64,000 bases of DNA, taken from positions 61,332 to 125,331 of the forward strand of contig VXOR01000043.1 of NCBI GenBank assembly GCA_009840005.1, read 5' to 3'. The stretch comes from Gemmatimonadota bacterium (lineage in GTDB: Bacteria; Latescibacterota; UBA2968; UBA8231). Every line of letters starts with the position of its first letter. The first letter of the stretch is position 1. Shown here in pieces: positions 1-8,743 of the stretch. A program made the position numbers and the translations under genes. The notes beneath the pieces were generated by a model. It did no database searches, was not told the DNA's origin, and saw only the letters and a list, made by a program, of their open reading frames with translations.

Positions 1-590
1 GATCGATCATCAGGTCCATCCGGTCGCCCACGCGCTCGCCAACTGCGAGCACATTGGCCACCTCGCGGGCGATGGGAGCATTGCCCCAGCCGTGAATCTT
101 GAACGCGGGATAGCCGGTCTCCGCGCACTGCTCGGCAAAGTCGGCAAACGCTTCCGGTGTACTCAAGCCGCCATTCTCGTCGCCGTGGTAGGTCGAAGCA
201 TAGGCGGGGATGGTCTTTCGCCAGCCGCCCAAAAGCTGCCAGATAGGCGCGTCGTACACCTTGCCAGCGAAATCCCACAGCGCCACGTCAACGGCGCAGA
301 TTTCGGTGCGGGCGGAGTGGCGCAGACCGCGTTTGAGATCGTTGTAAATCCGCTCGCGGGCAAACGGATTCCGACCGAGCAGGTAGCGGGCGACGTTTTC
401 GGGCACTGGAGGACCGAGGCATTCGCCAGTGACGCCAATACTGGTGTGAATGCGTACCACGCAGGGCGTCATCGACAGCGTCTCGCCCTTTTGGTAAACC
501 TGATTAAAACCGTTGTAGTCCGTGCCCATGTTTTCGATCTGATGGGCAAAGTAAATGTTTTCGATCTTGGTGATTTTAGGGTCGGCCATG
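1..590 (-). CDS. Enolase-superfamily (mandelate racemase/muconate lactonizing) enzyme, 5' part only
   Basis: The reading frame is open from an ATG at 590 to the window edge, giving about 196 N-terminal residues; the C-terminal part of the gene lies outside the window. The translation starts MADPKITKIENIYFA. It holds the N-terminal capping-domain pattern (an ICAVDVALWDFAGK stretch followed by PIWQLLGG) and then enters the barrel with AYASTYHGDENGG and FKIHGWGN. The KIHGW position matches the first barrel strand, which carries a catalytic Lys-x-Lys or similar in this superfamily. Members abstract a proton alpha to a carboxylate, typically in sugar-acid dehydration or racemisation. GGAG lies about 8 nt before the ATG. 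The substrate cannot be read because the metal ligands lie outside the window. The nearby Gfo/Idh, amidohydrolase and PhyH genes fit a catabolic role (inference). Confidence 0.8.
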
Positions 591-678
591 GCGCGTCTCC
601 TCTCAGGTGGGGATCGTAAAGTTAGATAAACCCCTATTAGTTTTAAACTGTCGGTATCCGCAGATGAACACGGCCCCG

Positions 679-3306
679 TCAATAGGCAACCGCCACAGTG
701 CGCAGAACGGTCTTGTCCTCGACCTGGGCTCCCGCCGTATTAGTACGGATGTGCAAACGCACACAGTACAGGCCCGGCGGCACCAAGGCTCCGCCCTCAT
801 CCCGTCCATCCCAGCCGATTTCATACGAGCCAGCGCTCATAGCCCGCCGTTCGCCGAGAACGCGCACCCGTCGGCCATCGAGATGGTACACCGCCGCCTC
901 CACCGGACTATCGTCGCCCACTCTCACTACTTTAAAAAGGAAAAATGTCCGGTCGTTGATCCCGTCCCCATTGGGCGAAAACACCACCGGGCGCACGGCC
1001 ACCTCTGTGAGCAGAGCTTGGGACTCAAAGGAACTAACCACCGTAGTGGTATTGCCGGGGATATGCGCCAGCACATCGCCCGGATCAACCCGCTGCCAAG
1101 TGCCTCCGTCGGCCGCATCGCTGTTGCGCAGAGACGCCTGCAAGACGGCCCCCGTGGCAAAGAGAGCCGCGGTAAAGTCGAGCCGCAAAATCTCTATCGC
1201 GCCGTCGGGGCCGACTCTGGGGAAACGCACTAGCAGCGAGTCCGGTGCCGTCGGCACCACTTCCACCTGTTCCAGCGCCAACACCTCTTCCGTCTCCGCA
1301 TTGAACTCATCCGCTCGCCCACCAAAAACCCCACCTAGGCTCAGCGCCATGTTGGTCGGGGCAGTGAGAAGCAACTCGTCAAAGCCGGGGTCTAAACGCT
1401 CAAAGTAGGGCTGCACATAGAGCGAAAAGGGGCGCTCGACGCCGAGCTGGTCCACCTGAAAGGGCACGATCTCCGCCCGCAAGCTCTGCGCCACAGGGTC
1501 GGCAAAGTGCAGCCGAATTGAGCGCAGGGTCGGCGTGAGATCCGGGTCGTCCGACAGCAAAGTCGCCCGAATTGTGAGGAATTCCCGCGGTGACGGCGAG
1601 GTAACAGGACTGCCCTCGGCCCGAGCATACGGCTCGCTCCAGTCACCCCAGTCGCCCAGCGGCACCTCCTCGGCGATGATATCGCCCTTAAAGATCGATA
1701 GCAGCTTGCCGTACTGCTCCTCGGTCACTTCCGTGCCGTCGTTTTTGAAGTAGTGGAGTATTTGACCCAACTCGTCGCCAGTCCGAGTCTGGATCAGGAC
1801 GCGCGTGCCTGGCGGCTCGTCGGCGTCCCACTCAATGGCGTGCAGATTGCGGCTGCCGCCCAGCCGGATCAGATCGGATTCTAGGCTCACTTCCGGCTGG
1901 AAACCCTCCCCGTATAGCTGCATCTCCGCCATGGTGGCGATTTGGGTACCGATCCGCTCCATGTTCCACTGAATGCGAGCGAAGCGTGCTTTGATCGGCT
2001 CGAACTGGGTGCCTTCAAGGCGGGCGTTCGGTGCCCGGCCGTAAACGGTTTGACCCTGGTCCAAGGTGGCCCGGGTGATCCATTTGAGTTTGCCATCGGC
2101 GGCTAGGGAGCCATCGGAAAAGTCGAGCCGATAGTTGCGAAAAGAGCCGAAACGCCCCCCCCCGAGGCCGCTATAAGCCAGCCGATAGGTATCGATCCAG
2201 TAAAAAGCCCCTAGATCAAAGACCAACTCCTTTTGGGGATCGGGTACCGCGGATTCGACGCCGAAGTAGATGCCGCTGAAACTGTCCAAGTCGCCATCGA
2301 CCAAACTCTTAAGGGCCAAGGTCTGCGCGGCCGTAGTGGCAATGGTACCGCCGCGGTCCAGTAGGCCGGCGACGAGCTCGTCCCCTTCGTTCCACACCTC
2401 TAATTCGGCTAGGCGGGGCCGCTCCCGGCGGAAGTATCGGATGCGGCCCTGACGCTCCTCCTCGAGGCGCTCGTACACTCTTTGCGCGACGGGCACCTCG
2501 CGGCCGTCTAATTGCCGCTTGAGATACTGGATGGCTCCCTGATCCGCGGTCAGTGCTTCGTACTCCGCACGGGTGATTTCCGTGCCCAACGGGCCATCGG
2601 TACCTGTCACCAGAATCTGTACAAAGCGCACAGGAGCGGCTTCTATTGTGGGTTCCCGTTTAGTCAAGTCAACTTCAAAGACCCGCTGGCTCTTATTTTT
2701 ATTCAAGGTGCGCAGCACAGTCTCAAAGGCTCGCGCTCCGCTCCCCTGCACGCGACTCGGTTCACGGCCGTTAGAGACTAGAACATCAAAGAGGAGAAAG
2801 GGGTCGCCTAGACCCTCCTCGACAAAGCGCACGACGAGTTTCTTGGCGAACACTAAGCGGCCCAAATCGACGATAAACCACCACTGCAAGGCCAGATCAA
2901 ACTCATCGCTGGGGAGGGCAGGTTCCCAGTAGGTGGTCATATCGCCGTCGAATACCTTGGCCACATCGGCGACATTAGAGCCCCCCTCAATAGCGTCGGC
3001 CAAGGTGACTGTCTCGGGATCTTTGTCGCCTAACGAAGGGGGAGGATTGAAGCGCAGGTAATCGACGATATCTAAAGCCGCATTGGTATTTTTCTCAATG
3101 CGCTGAGCCTGTACTGCTCCCTCGGGAGAAATGAACAAGGTTCCGAGGGGAAAGGTCCAGTTTTGCCAGTGATTGCGACTGTTTATGACGACTTGATTGT
3201 CTATGACCTGGTGGCCGGCGTTCTGGGCCCAAACCTCATGGATATCGGTCAGTACTAGGACTAACCCGAGGAGGCTTGCGAACAGGAGGCGTCCAAATCC
3301 CGTCAT
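679..3306 (-). CDS. Secreted discoidin-like protein with C-terminal FlgD-type Ig domain (875 aa)
   Basis: This is a large secreted protein. Residues 1-27 form a signal peptide ending VWAQ. Around residues 105-165 there is an F5/8 type C-like (discoidin) pattern: a DGDMTTYWEP loop and then WWFIVDLGR. A second weaker one follows near 330-380 (SLVDGDLDSFSG, LVFDLGAFYW). A central module carries YFKNDGTEVTEEQY, WGDWSEPY and SPSPREFL, which recur in its paralogs. Residues 774-875 form a FlgD-type Ig domain with FSPNGDGIND, YHLDGRRV, GWDGRDEGG and VPPGLY, and the chain ends VAVAY. The closest relative in the window is the 865-residue protein at 54264-56861, which has the same N-terminal NTNAALDIVDYLR pattern. 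It lies 21 nt downstream of the related gene at 3328-5265 and is probably co-transcribed with it. A glycan-binding or surface-matrix role is inference. Confidence 0.85.
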   Translation of the reverse strand: MTGFGRLLFASLLGLVLVLTDIHEVWAQNAGHQVIDNQVVINSRNHWQNWTFPLGTLFISPEGAVQAQRIEKNTNAALDIVDYLRFNPPPSLGDKDPETVTLADAIEGGSNVADVAKVFDGDMTTYWEPALPSDEFDLALQWWFIVDLGRLVFAKKLVVRFVEEGLGDPFLLFDVLVSNGREPSRVQGSGARAFETVLRTLNKNKSQRVFEVDLTKREPTIEAAPVRFVQILVTGTDGPLGTEITRAEYEALTADQGAIQYLKRQLDGREVPVAQRVYERLEEERQGRIRYFRRERPRLAELEVWNEGDELVAGLLDRGGTIATTAAQTLALKSLVDGDLDSFSGIYFGVESAVPDPQKELVFDLGAFYWIDTYRLAYSGLGGGRFGSFRNYRLDFSDGSLAADGKLKWITRATLDQGQTVYGRAPNARLEGTQFEPIKARFARIQWNMERIGTQIATMAEMQLYGEGFQPEVSLESDLIRLGGSRNLHAIEWDADEPPGTRVLIQTRTGDELGQILHYFKNDGTEVTEEQYGKLLSIFKGDIIAEEVPLGDWGDWSEPYARAEGSPVTSPSPREFLTIRATLLSDDPDLTPTLRSIRLHFADPVAQSLRAEIVPFQVDQLGVERPFSLYVQPYFERLDPGFDELLLTAPTNMALSLGGVFGGRADEFNAETEEVLALEQVEVVPTAPDSLLVRFPRVGPDGAIEILRLDFTAALFATGAVLQASLRNSDAADGGTWQRVDPGDVLAHIPGNTTTVVSSFESQALLTEVAVRPVVFSPNGDGINDRTFFLFKVVRVGDDSPVEAAVYHLDGRRVRVLGERRAMSAGSYEIGWDGRDEGGALVPPGLYCVRLHIRTNTAGAQVEDKTVLRTVAVAY

Positions 3307-3327
3307 GTGGATGCCTTTTGCAAAATG

Positions 3328-5265
3328 CTAGTACACCAACGAAACGATCCGGCCGACGCGGTCCCTTCCCTTATCTGTCTCCACCTCTAAGCGCAACAGG
3401 TAAACCCCCGGCGGCAGCAGCAAGCCGCTGTCGTCGCGGCCGTCCCAAGCCACCGCAAAGCGACCGCTTGCGTGAGCAATCCGATTGCTAGTCCACAGTT
3501 TTCGGCCGCTCAGATCGCACACATCAATATACACCAGCGCCGCGCCGGCCAGATTGAGCAAGTCGTATTCGAGGCGCACCTCGTCGTTGACTCTGTCGCT
3601 GTTGGGCGTGCAAATCGACGACCCCAATTTCACCCGACCGATGGACTCAAGGCCGACGTCCGCTAGGGCCACCTGCAACGTCGCGCTGTCATTTTGCACA
3701 TCCGCGTCCCCTGCGACTACCGCTTGGGCCACCTCATAGGGCTGGGTACTGTCGGAAACCCACCCCGAAAAAACGGTGCCGTACTGAAACACCTGAGCCT
3801 TGAAGTCGATTTCGATAAGATCCAGGGATCGCCGCACATCGATGTGGGGAATTTGCACGGCAAAGCTCGATTCATCCAGCCTAGCCACGGCAAAGCCCTC
3901 ATCGCGCCCGTCAATGCGCACAGCATCGACGCTCACGATGCGCCCAGGCGTGTCGATTTCTACTCGGTCGAATCCCGCTTCATCGCCGGTGAAATGAGGC
4001 AGGAGCTTGTAGGTGAAAGACGTGGTCTGACCGGGGCGGACCTGTGCCGGCTCAATCTCCGCAGCAATATGCGCCGCCCGGGGCGGGGAAGCGGCGAATT
4101 GCAGGTAGTTTAGGCGACCGCCAGTCTCGGCCCGCGAGTGAAAATCGGCCCGCACTTGAGCAAAGCGCCGCGGCCGGTCCCCAATCGGGTTCCCGATCTC
4201 GCCAGCTAAGGCGATGGGGGCACTCCAATCGCTCCAGTTGCGGGTATCGTGGGTCGTGCCTGCGCGTTCTCCTAATTGCAGAGCCGCGTACGTCTCCCGC
4301 GTCAGGAGCTTGCCCTGGCGATCGAAAAGAGTCTTCTCGTCGCCGCGAAACGTGGTGCGCCAATACAAGTTGGGATCGGGGTCGTCACCCAGCCGGGTCC
4401 GCACTTCAATGCTCGCTCCCAGAGGCTGGTCTCCGGCCCAGATCAAGGGACCCAAGATGAAGGGCTGGCCCAGATCGATGATAGTGGATTCGTAGCGGGC
4501 AAAAGCGCTGAAACCGGCCCCGTACATTTCGATTTCGGCGATCTCCCAGATACTGCGGATATTGCGGCCCACCGCAAACAAGATCTGGCGCACCGGTTGT
4601 TGGGGGAATTCTAGTTCGACCACGGCGTTTGTGTTCTCGCGGATATTGTGAATCTGGTTGAAGTCCGATTCTGCGGTAACCTTGAGATCCCGAGTCCCGT
4701 CCTTGACAGGGTCTCCGTCGCTGACGCCGACGATGAAACTTTCCGCAAAGCGCTCAAAGCGGAAGCGGTCCCTGGGATAGAAACGGATCTTCTGGATAGT
4801 GAAGCGTCCCCCCAGATCGAAAACCCAGTACTTGAAGGGCCTGTACGACCTATTTTCCCGGCGGTTGAAGATCCCCCCCCACGCGGCCGACTCGTCCCCT
4901 TGGTAAGCAGTCTCAATGTCGCCATCCCAAACGGTGAACTCGCTCTCGCCGGGCGCAACCAAGCTATCATAGCGGTTGGTGGTGAGAATCAAACCACCGT
5001 TTTCGACAATGGATAGGAGAAGATTGACAGAGCCATCTAGTTGTTTAGGCTCGATGTATTCCGCCTGTAATTGCAGGGATTGGGTCTGGTCGCCTGCGGT
5101 CGCGACAACTGCACTCCAAGGCACGTGCCTGAATTCATAAGGCACCTCCAGCGCCGGCGGTGGTTGATCATCCCCACCAATGCGGTAAATGGTCAGCCCC
5201 TGCACGTGCAGGGGCGAGCAGAGACCGAGCAGGAGCAACAGAGGATACGATCTCGCCATTTTCAT
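3328..5265 (-). CDS. Secreted discoidin-like / FlgD-Ig protein (645 aa)
   Basis: A signal peptide (MKMARSYPLLLLLGL, cleaved around HVQG) is followed by LTIYRIGGDDQPPP. That opening is shared with the 640-residue protein at 38242-40164 (LTVYRIGGEELPPP), so the two form a subfamily. A discoidin-like region near residues 130-250 contains VWDGDIETAYQGD, YWVFDLGGRF and EIAEIEMYGAGF. The middle holds RTRLGDDPDPNLYWR and RPRRFAQVRADF, as in the paralogs. The C-terminus is a FlgD-type Ig domain: SICTPNSDRVNDEV (the usual NGDG is changed to NSDR), DLSGRKLW, WDGRDDSGLLLPPGVY, ending SLVY. No enzymatic motif is visible. The start is the first of two ATGs two codons apart, and the Shine-Dalgarno sequence is weak. 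The protein is likely exported and surface-associated. Confidence 0.85.
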   Translation of the reverse strand: MKMARSYPLLLLLGLCSPLHVQGLTIYRIGGDDQPPPALEVPYEFRHVPWSAVVATAGDQTQSLQLQAEYIEPKQLDGSVNLLLSIVENGGLILTTNRYDSLVAPGESEFTVWDGDIETAYQGDESAAWGGIFNRRENRSYRPFKYWVFDLGGRFTIQKIRFYPRDRFRFERFAESFIVGVSDGDPVKDGTRDLKVTAESDFNQIHNIRENTNAVVELEFPQQPVRQILFAVGRNIRSIWEIAEIEMYGAGFSAFARYESTIIDLGQPFILGPLIWAGDQPLGASIEVRTRLGDDPDPNLYWRTTFRGDEKTLFDRQGKLLTRETYAALQLGERAGTTHDTRNWSDWSAPIALAGEIGNPIGDRPRRFAQVRADFHSRAETGGRLNYLQFAASPPRAAHIAAEIEPAQVRPGQTTSFTYKLLPHFTGDEAGFDRVEIDTPGRIVSVDAVRIDGRDEGFAVARLDESSFAVQIPHIDVRRSLDLIEIDFKAQVFQYGTVFSGWVSDSTQPYEVAQAVVAGDADVQNDSATLQVALADVGLESIGRVKLGSSICTPNSDRVNDEVRLEYDLLNLAGAALVYIDVCDLSGRKLWTSNRIAHASGRFAVAWDGRDDSGLLLPPGVYLLRLEVETDKGRDRVGRIVSLVY

Positions 5266-5346
5266 TTTTTGCCCTACTGGATAATACCCCCGCCTATGAC
5301 TAGGTCACCGTCGTAGAATACCGCCCTGACGATTCTGGGCTTCCTC

Positions 5347-6186
5347 TCAGGCAAAAACCGTCAGACGGGCGGGATTGGCGGGATTGACGGCCCACAGTTC
5401 CGCTGGATCGTAAACGCGCACGGCCTTCGGAGGATGCGCTGGTAGTGTCCACGCTGGATTGAAACGCTCGATTAGCGCAGCGAGATTCTTATAGGCGATG
5501 CGGTCCTTGAGGTCGTCGTCAACCGGGGCTTCTTCAATGACCTGCTGCAATATCCTATAGTCGTAATAGGGCAAATCGGCACCAAAAATCAGCCGCTCGC
5601 GGCCCACCTTGTCGGCCAGCCACGCGAAATCCCACTCAGAGCCTGGCCCGTCCGGGTACTGGACGACCTCGAAAAACACATGGTCGTACTTGGCCAGATG
5701 CTCGGCGGCCCAAGTGCTGGCGTGGGCGATGAACGTGCAGTGCGGGAACATCGCGGCGATGCGATCCATGAGCGGGTTGTGCATGTGCAGGTTGACCAAG
5801 CCCTCGCGAGCGGCCGCGGCCTCGACGAAGGGAATGCACCACTCGGCGATGGGCGGATGGCCGACGATGCCGACCAAGCCCAACTCGCTCATGGCCTTTT
5901 CAGCCTCTTCAATGCCCAGCTTGCCAAAGCGCTCCTCAATCAAGGCCAAGCCGATGGGGAAGACACCGGGAAAATCGCGGCAGGCGCGGGCAATGACCTC
6001 GTTCTGGTGGCGAATATCCACGATGCCGCGGGCAATCGGACTGCCGACGGCCGTGGGCATGGAGATCGCAGCGTGGATATGGGTCTCGGCAAAGCGCGTG
6101 AGGCACATGGCGGTGTTTTGGCCGACCGGCGGCACGCGGTCGATGGTGCGGCCAATGTGGTTGTGGCAGTCGATATAGGGACGCAT
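5347..6186 (-). CDS. Amidohydrolase-type TIM-barrel hydrolase/decarboxylase (279 aa)
   Basis: The 279-residue length suits the amidohydrolase 2 family. The N-terminal metal motif is DCHNHIG (residues 5-11), followed by NLHMHNP near 130, FIAHAS near 155 and IFGADLPYYD near 205, which supply the remaining His and Asp ligands. Family members hydrolyse or decarboxylate small ring or lactone substrates (2-pyrone-4,6-dicarboxylate, uronate lactones, aminocarboxymuconate). Which one applies here cannot be read. Its ATG directly follows the TGA of the Gfo/Idh gene (TGAATG), so the two are translationally coupled and probably act in one pathway. It is the last gene of the minus-strand run PhyH-HEAT, Gfo/Idh, amidohydrolase. 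It is predicted cytoplasmic because there is no signal peptide. Confidence 0.85.
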   Translation of the reverse strand: MRPYIDCHNHIGRTIDRVPPVGQNTAMCLTRFAETHIHAAISMPTAVGSPIARGIVDIRHQNEVIARACRDFPGVFPIGLALIEERFGKLGIEEAEKAMSELGLVGIVGHPPIAEWCIPFVEAAAAREGLVNLHMHNPLMDRIAAMFPHCTFIAHASTWAAEHLAKYDHVFFEVVQYPDGPGSEWDFAWLADKVGRERLIFGADLPYYDYRILQQVIEEAPVDDDLKDRIAYKNLAALIERFNPAWTLPAHPPKAVRVYDPAELWAVNPANPARLTVFA

Positions 6187-7233
6187 TCAAAGCTCCGTTA
6201 GGTCAATGGCGCGGCGCGCTTGAGTGGCACGGCGCGCCGCCTCGATGATGCTGAGGTTGTGATAAGCCCGCGCGGCGGTGATCGGCGGCGGATCCCCTGC
6301 CGCTAGGGCGGCGAACGTGGCGGTAAGATAGCCAGCGTGGCCGGTGACATTGCGCTCCGTGACGTCGAGCGGAATCTCGGACCAACTGCCCGTCTCCCGC
6401 GAGAAGCGATGCAGCGCCCGGCCGCGACCGACGACGCGCAGACAGTCGCCGCGAGTGTGCACTTCGCAGAGATTGCCTAGCTCGCCGGCCCCACCGCCGA
6501 CCATGCCCCACGAGGTGGAGACCGTGGAGATGGCTCCGTTTTCGTGTTCGAGGAGCAAGAGCGCTACATCGTCGACGTCGATATCGAAAAAGCGCGTCTG
6601 CACTCGTGCCTCGACATAGCGCACCGGCGAGCACATCAAGGTTTCGAGTGAATAGATCTCGTGGTACCCCGTATCGCCGATGCAGCCGCCGCCCGCCGCT
6701 TTGGAGGCTCGCCAGATTCGGGCCGGGCTGGCGCGGTGATGGGTCTCGGGCATGGGGAAGATCGATTTGGCGCGACCGACTTGCGGTTCGGGCAACTCGT
6801 TCCCTTGCAAGAGCGCAATGGCGTGGAGAGTACCAGGGGTAAAGACGGCGTTGTGAACGACTGTATAAATGACGTCGTGGCGCGCGACAGCGTCTAGCAC
6901 GGCCGAGGCTTCCTCCAGCGAGGTAGCCATCGGCTTTTCGCTGATGACGGCACAGCCAGCCTCCGCCGAGGCAATGACTTGCTCGGCGTGGAGGTGGTGC
7001 GGCGTGGCAATGAGGACAGCGTCTATAGCTGCTTGCTCCAGCATGTCGCGATAGTCGGCGTAGCGTTGAGCAGGCGGGACGCCGGTCGTCGCGCCGACTT
7101 TGGCTAGGTTGTCATCGTCTGGATCAGCCAGCGCGACAATGCGTACCGTATCGAGTTCACACAACGTCGGCAGGTGCTGTAACTGGACGATGCCGCCGCA
7201 GCCGATTAGTCCGAGGCGAATGGGGGTTTGCAT
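6187..7233 (-). CDS. Gfo/Idh/MocA-family NAD(P)-dependent oxidoreductase (348 aa)
   Basis: The N-terminal Rossmann fold starts IRLGLIGCGGIVQ (residues 5-17). It is followed by ALADPDD, the family EKP motif in SEKPMATS, and a C-terminal half with GDTGYHEIY, which carries the usual Asp/His near the active site. The length is typical for the family. These enzymes oxidise or reduce sugars and cyclitols with a nicotinamide cofactor. The start at 7233 (MQTPIRLG) gives a standard N-terminus; an ATG at 7269, two bases after the upstream stop, would add 12 residues and is possible. Neither has a strong Shine-Dalgarno. The gene sits between the PhyH-HEAT gene and the amidohydrolase in the same orientation with tight spacing. 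The substrate is unknown. Confidence 0.9.
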   Translation of the reverse strand: MQTPIRLGLIGCGGIVQLQHLPTLCELDTVRIVALADPDDDNLAKVGATTGVPPAQRYADYRDMLEQAAIDAVLIATPHHLHAEQVIASAEAGCAVISEKPMATSLEEASAVLDAVARHDVIYTVVHNAVFTPGTLHAIALLQGNELPEPQVGRAKSIFPMPETHHRASPARIWRASKAAGGGCIGDTGYHEIYSLETLMCSPVRYVEARVQTRFFDIDVDDVALLLLEHENGAISTVSTSWGMVGGGAGELGNLCEVHTRGDCLRVVGRGRALHRFSRETGSWSEIPLDVTERNVTGHAGYLTATFAALAAGDPPPITAARAYHNLSIIEAARRATQARRAIDLTEL

Positions 7234-7271
7234 AGGCTTAGGTAGGGGCAACCGGCCGGTCGGCCGCATTC

Positions 7272-8621
7272 TTAATACGGCGTATCCTTGGTGGTGATGG
7301 GGCACCAGCGTGCGGCGAACAAGTAGTCGAACAATATCTCCGTCGCCTCCGGTGTACCAATGCGTTCCAAGGTCTTGGCCGCCTTGGCACTGACGTAGCG
7401 GTTCGGATCGTCTAGGGCTGCTACCACGGCCGGCTGCACAGCCTCGGCGGCCGGGCCCAGTCGCGCCAAGCCCAAGGCGGCATTGCGCCGCACCCACTCG
7501 TCGTCGTCGCGCAAAACTTCGGCTAGTTCCTCCAGCACCGCTGGCGGCAATGCGCCCATAGCACCCAAGGCTTCGGCGGCGTGACCTCGCACCTTGTCCG
7601 ACGCATCGTCCAACGCCCGCTGCAATGCCGGCACCGCTGGGGCACCCGCCCGACCCATATCGCCCAAACTATCGACCGCGACCAGCCGCACGGCTAGATC
7701 GTCGTCAGTGCAGGCCTGCGCTAGCGCCTCGACCGCAGCCGGGCCGGCCGCAGCCAAACCGTAGCCAGCGTTGCGCCGCACGTGTTCCGATCCCTGGCGC
7801 AAACAGTCCATAAGCAGCCCCACGGCTGGCTCCCCAGCGCGACCAAGGGCATAGGCCGCCGCTTGACTCGCCGCCTCGGAATCGCCCCTCAGCGCCTGCA
7901 GCAGCGCCGACTGTTCGCCGTCGCCAGCAAGACCTGCGGACCGCCCGCCGTACCACTCCCACATACTGTGCCACATGGGTGCCTCGGCATGACCGTTCCC
8001 AGACCAAGGCTCCCCACTCGCATTCCAACTAGGCCCTTCCGGCTCTTCGAGACGGACGAAGAGGAACTTGACCATATAGCGAGCCTGCTCGGTGCTATTG
8101 GGCGTAGCGCGATGCCACAGATCGTAGTGGACAATGCCGACCGTCCCGGCCTCCCCTGCGAGCGCGACTTGTCGCTCCTCATCCTCTTGGTCGAGATGGT
8201 TGCGATAGTGGCTACCGGGGACCACGCCGGTGGGGCCGCGCTCGGCTGGCGTGTCCTGCGGATAGTAAAAGGCCATGGCCCAGCGCAGCCGGTGGTGCCG
8301 CCGACTCCAGCTATCCTTGTGCAGCCGCTGCCCCTCCGAACCCGGCTTGTTGAAATGGCAGAACCGGTGCGGATGTAAATAGTACCCCGGCCCCAAGATA
8401 CTGGTCAAAGCTCCCGCGACCTCGGGTTGGTCAAACACCTGCTGCAAGTCGGGGATGCGGGGCAACAGGTTATTGCCCGGATTGCCCTCGGCAGCCAAGA
8501 CCTCCTCTATCTGTCCATAGATGGATTGGTGAAACTCCGAGGGCAAATCCGTTTTGACCATTGTATAGCCATCGGCAATAAAAGACTGCATGCGGCTGTC
8601 GTCCAACAAGATCGAATCCAT
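7272..8621 (-). CDS. PhyH-type dioxygenase fused to C-terminal HEAT/PBS-like repeats (449 aa)
   Basis: Residues 1 to about 210 form a phytanoyl-CoA dioxygenase-like domain. The Fe(II) ligands are the HxD in RLHKDSWSRR, and a distal His appears in DLWHRATPN with a following Arg as the likely 2-oxoglutarate anchor. From about residue 235 to 430 the protein turns into helical HEAT/PBS-lyase-type repeats of about 30 residues (AAYALGRAGEPAV, NAGYGLAAAGPAAV, AVDSLGDMGRAGAPAV, AAEALGAMG, NAALGLARLGPAAEAV). PhyH enzymes alone are usually 250-320 residues, so the repeat half is an addition and probably a protein-binding scaffold (inference). GAGGAG precedes the ATG at good spacing. It leads the run with the Gfo/Idh and amidohydrolase genes. 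Confidence 0.88.
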   Translation of the reverse strand: MDSILLDDSRMQSFIADGYTMVKTDLPSEFHQSIYGQIEEVLAAEGNPGNNLLPRIPDLQQVFDQPEVAGALTSILGPGYYLHPHRFCHFNKPGSEGQRLHKDSWSRRHHRLRWAMAFYYPQDTPAERGPTGVVPGSHYRNHLDQEDEERQVALAGEAGTVGIVHYDLWHRATPNSTEQARYMVKFLFVRLEEPEGPSWNASGEPWSGNGHAEAPMWHSMWEWYGGRSAGLAGDGEQSALLQALRGDSEAASQAAAYALGRAGEPAVGLLMDCLRQGSEHVRRNAGYGLAAAGPAAVEALAQACTDDDLAVRLVAVDSLGDMGRAGAPAVPALQRALDDASDKVRGHAAEALGAMGALPPAVLEELAEVLRDDDEWVRRNAALGLARLGPAAEAVQPAVVAALDDPNRYVSAKAAKTLERIGTPEATEILFDYLFAARWCPITTKDTPY

Positions 8622-8729
8622 AGCAAAGCTCCTCGTTTAGTGCGTGACTGGCGTTTACTCATGGGGCTGTCCGACGTGGATCATGCTGTAATGCTGAGCG
8701 AAGCGAGGCATCCCATACCCAATGGCCTT

Positions 8730-8743
8730 TGCGTAACATCAGT
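8730..8743. repeat. Dispersed 14-bp repeat end TGCGTAACATCAGT
   Basis: This is one of five occurrences of a TGCGTAACRTCAGT motif in the window (either orientation); the others are at 27276, 31828, 31952 and 63940. Here it is a lone end that overlaps the stop codon of the PhyH gene at 8739-9581. It looks like the terminus of a small non-autonomous element whose other end is missing. Confidence 0.5.

Noticed and set aside
7234..7497. N-terminal extension of the Gfo/Idh frame
   Set aside because: The first ~88 codons overlap the HEAT-repeat gene and read as its shadow; the Rossmann start fits 7233 (or at most 7269).
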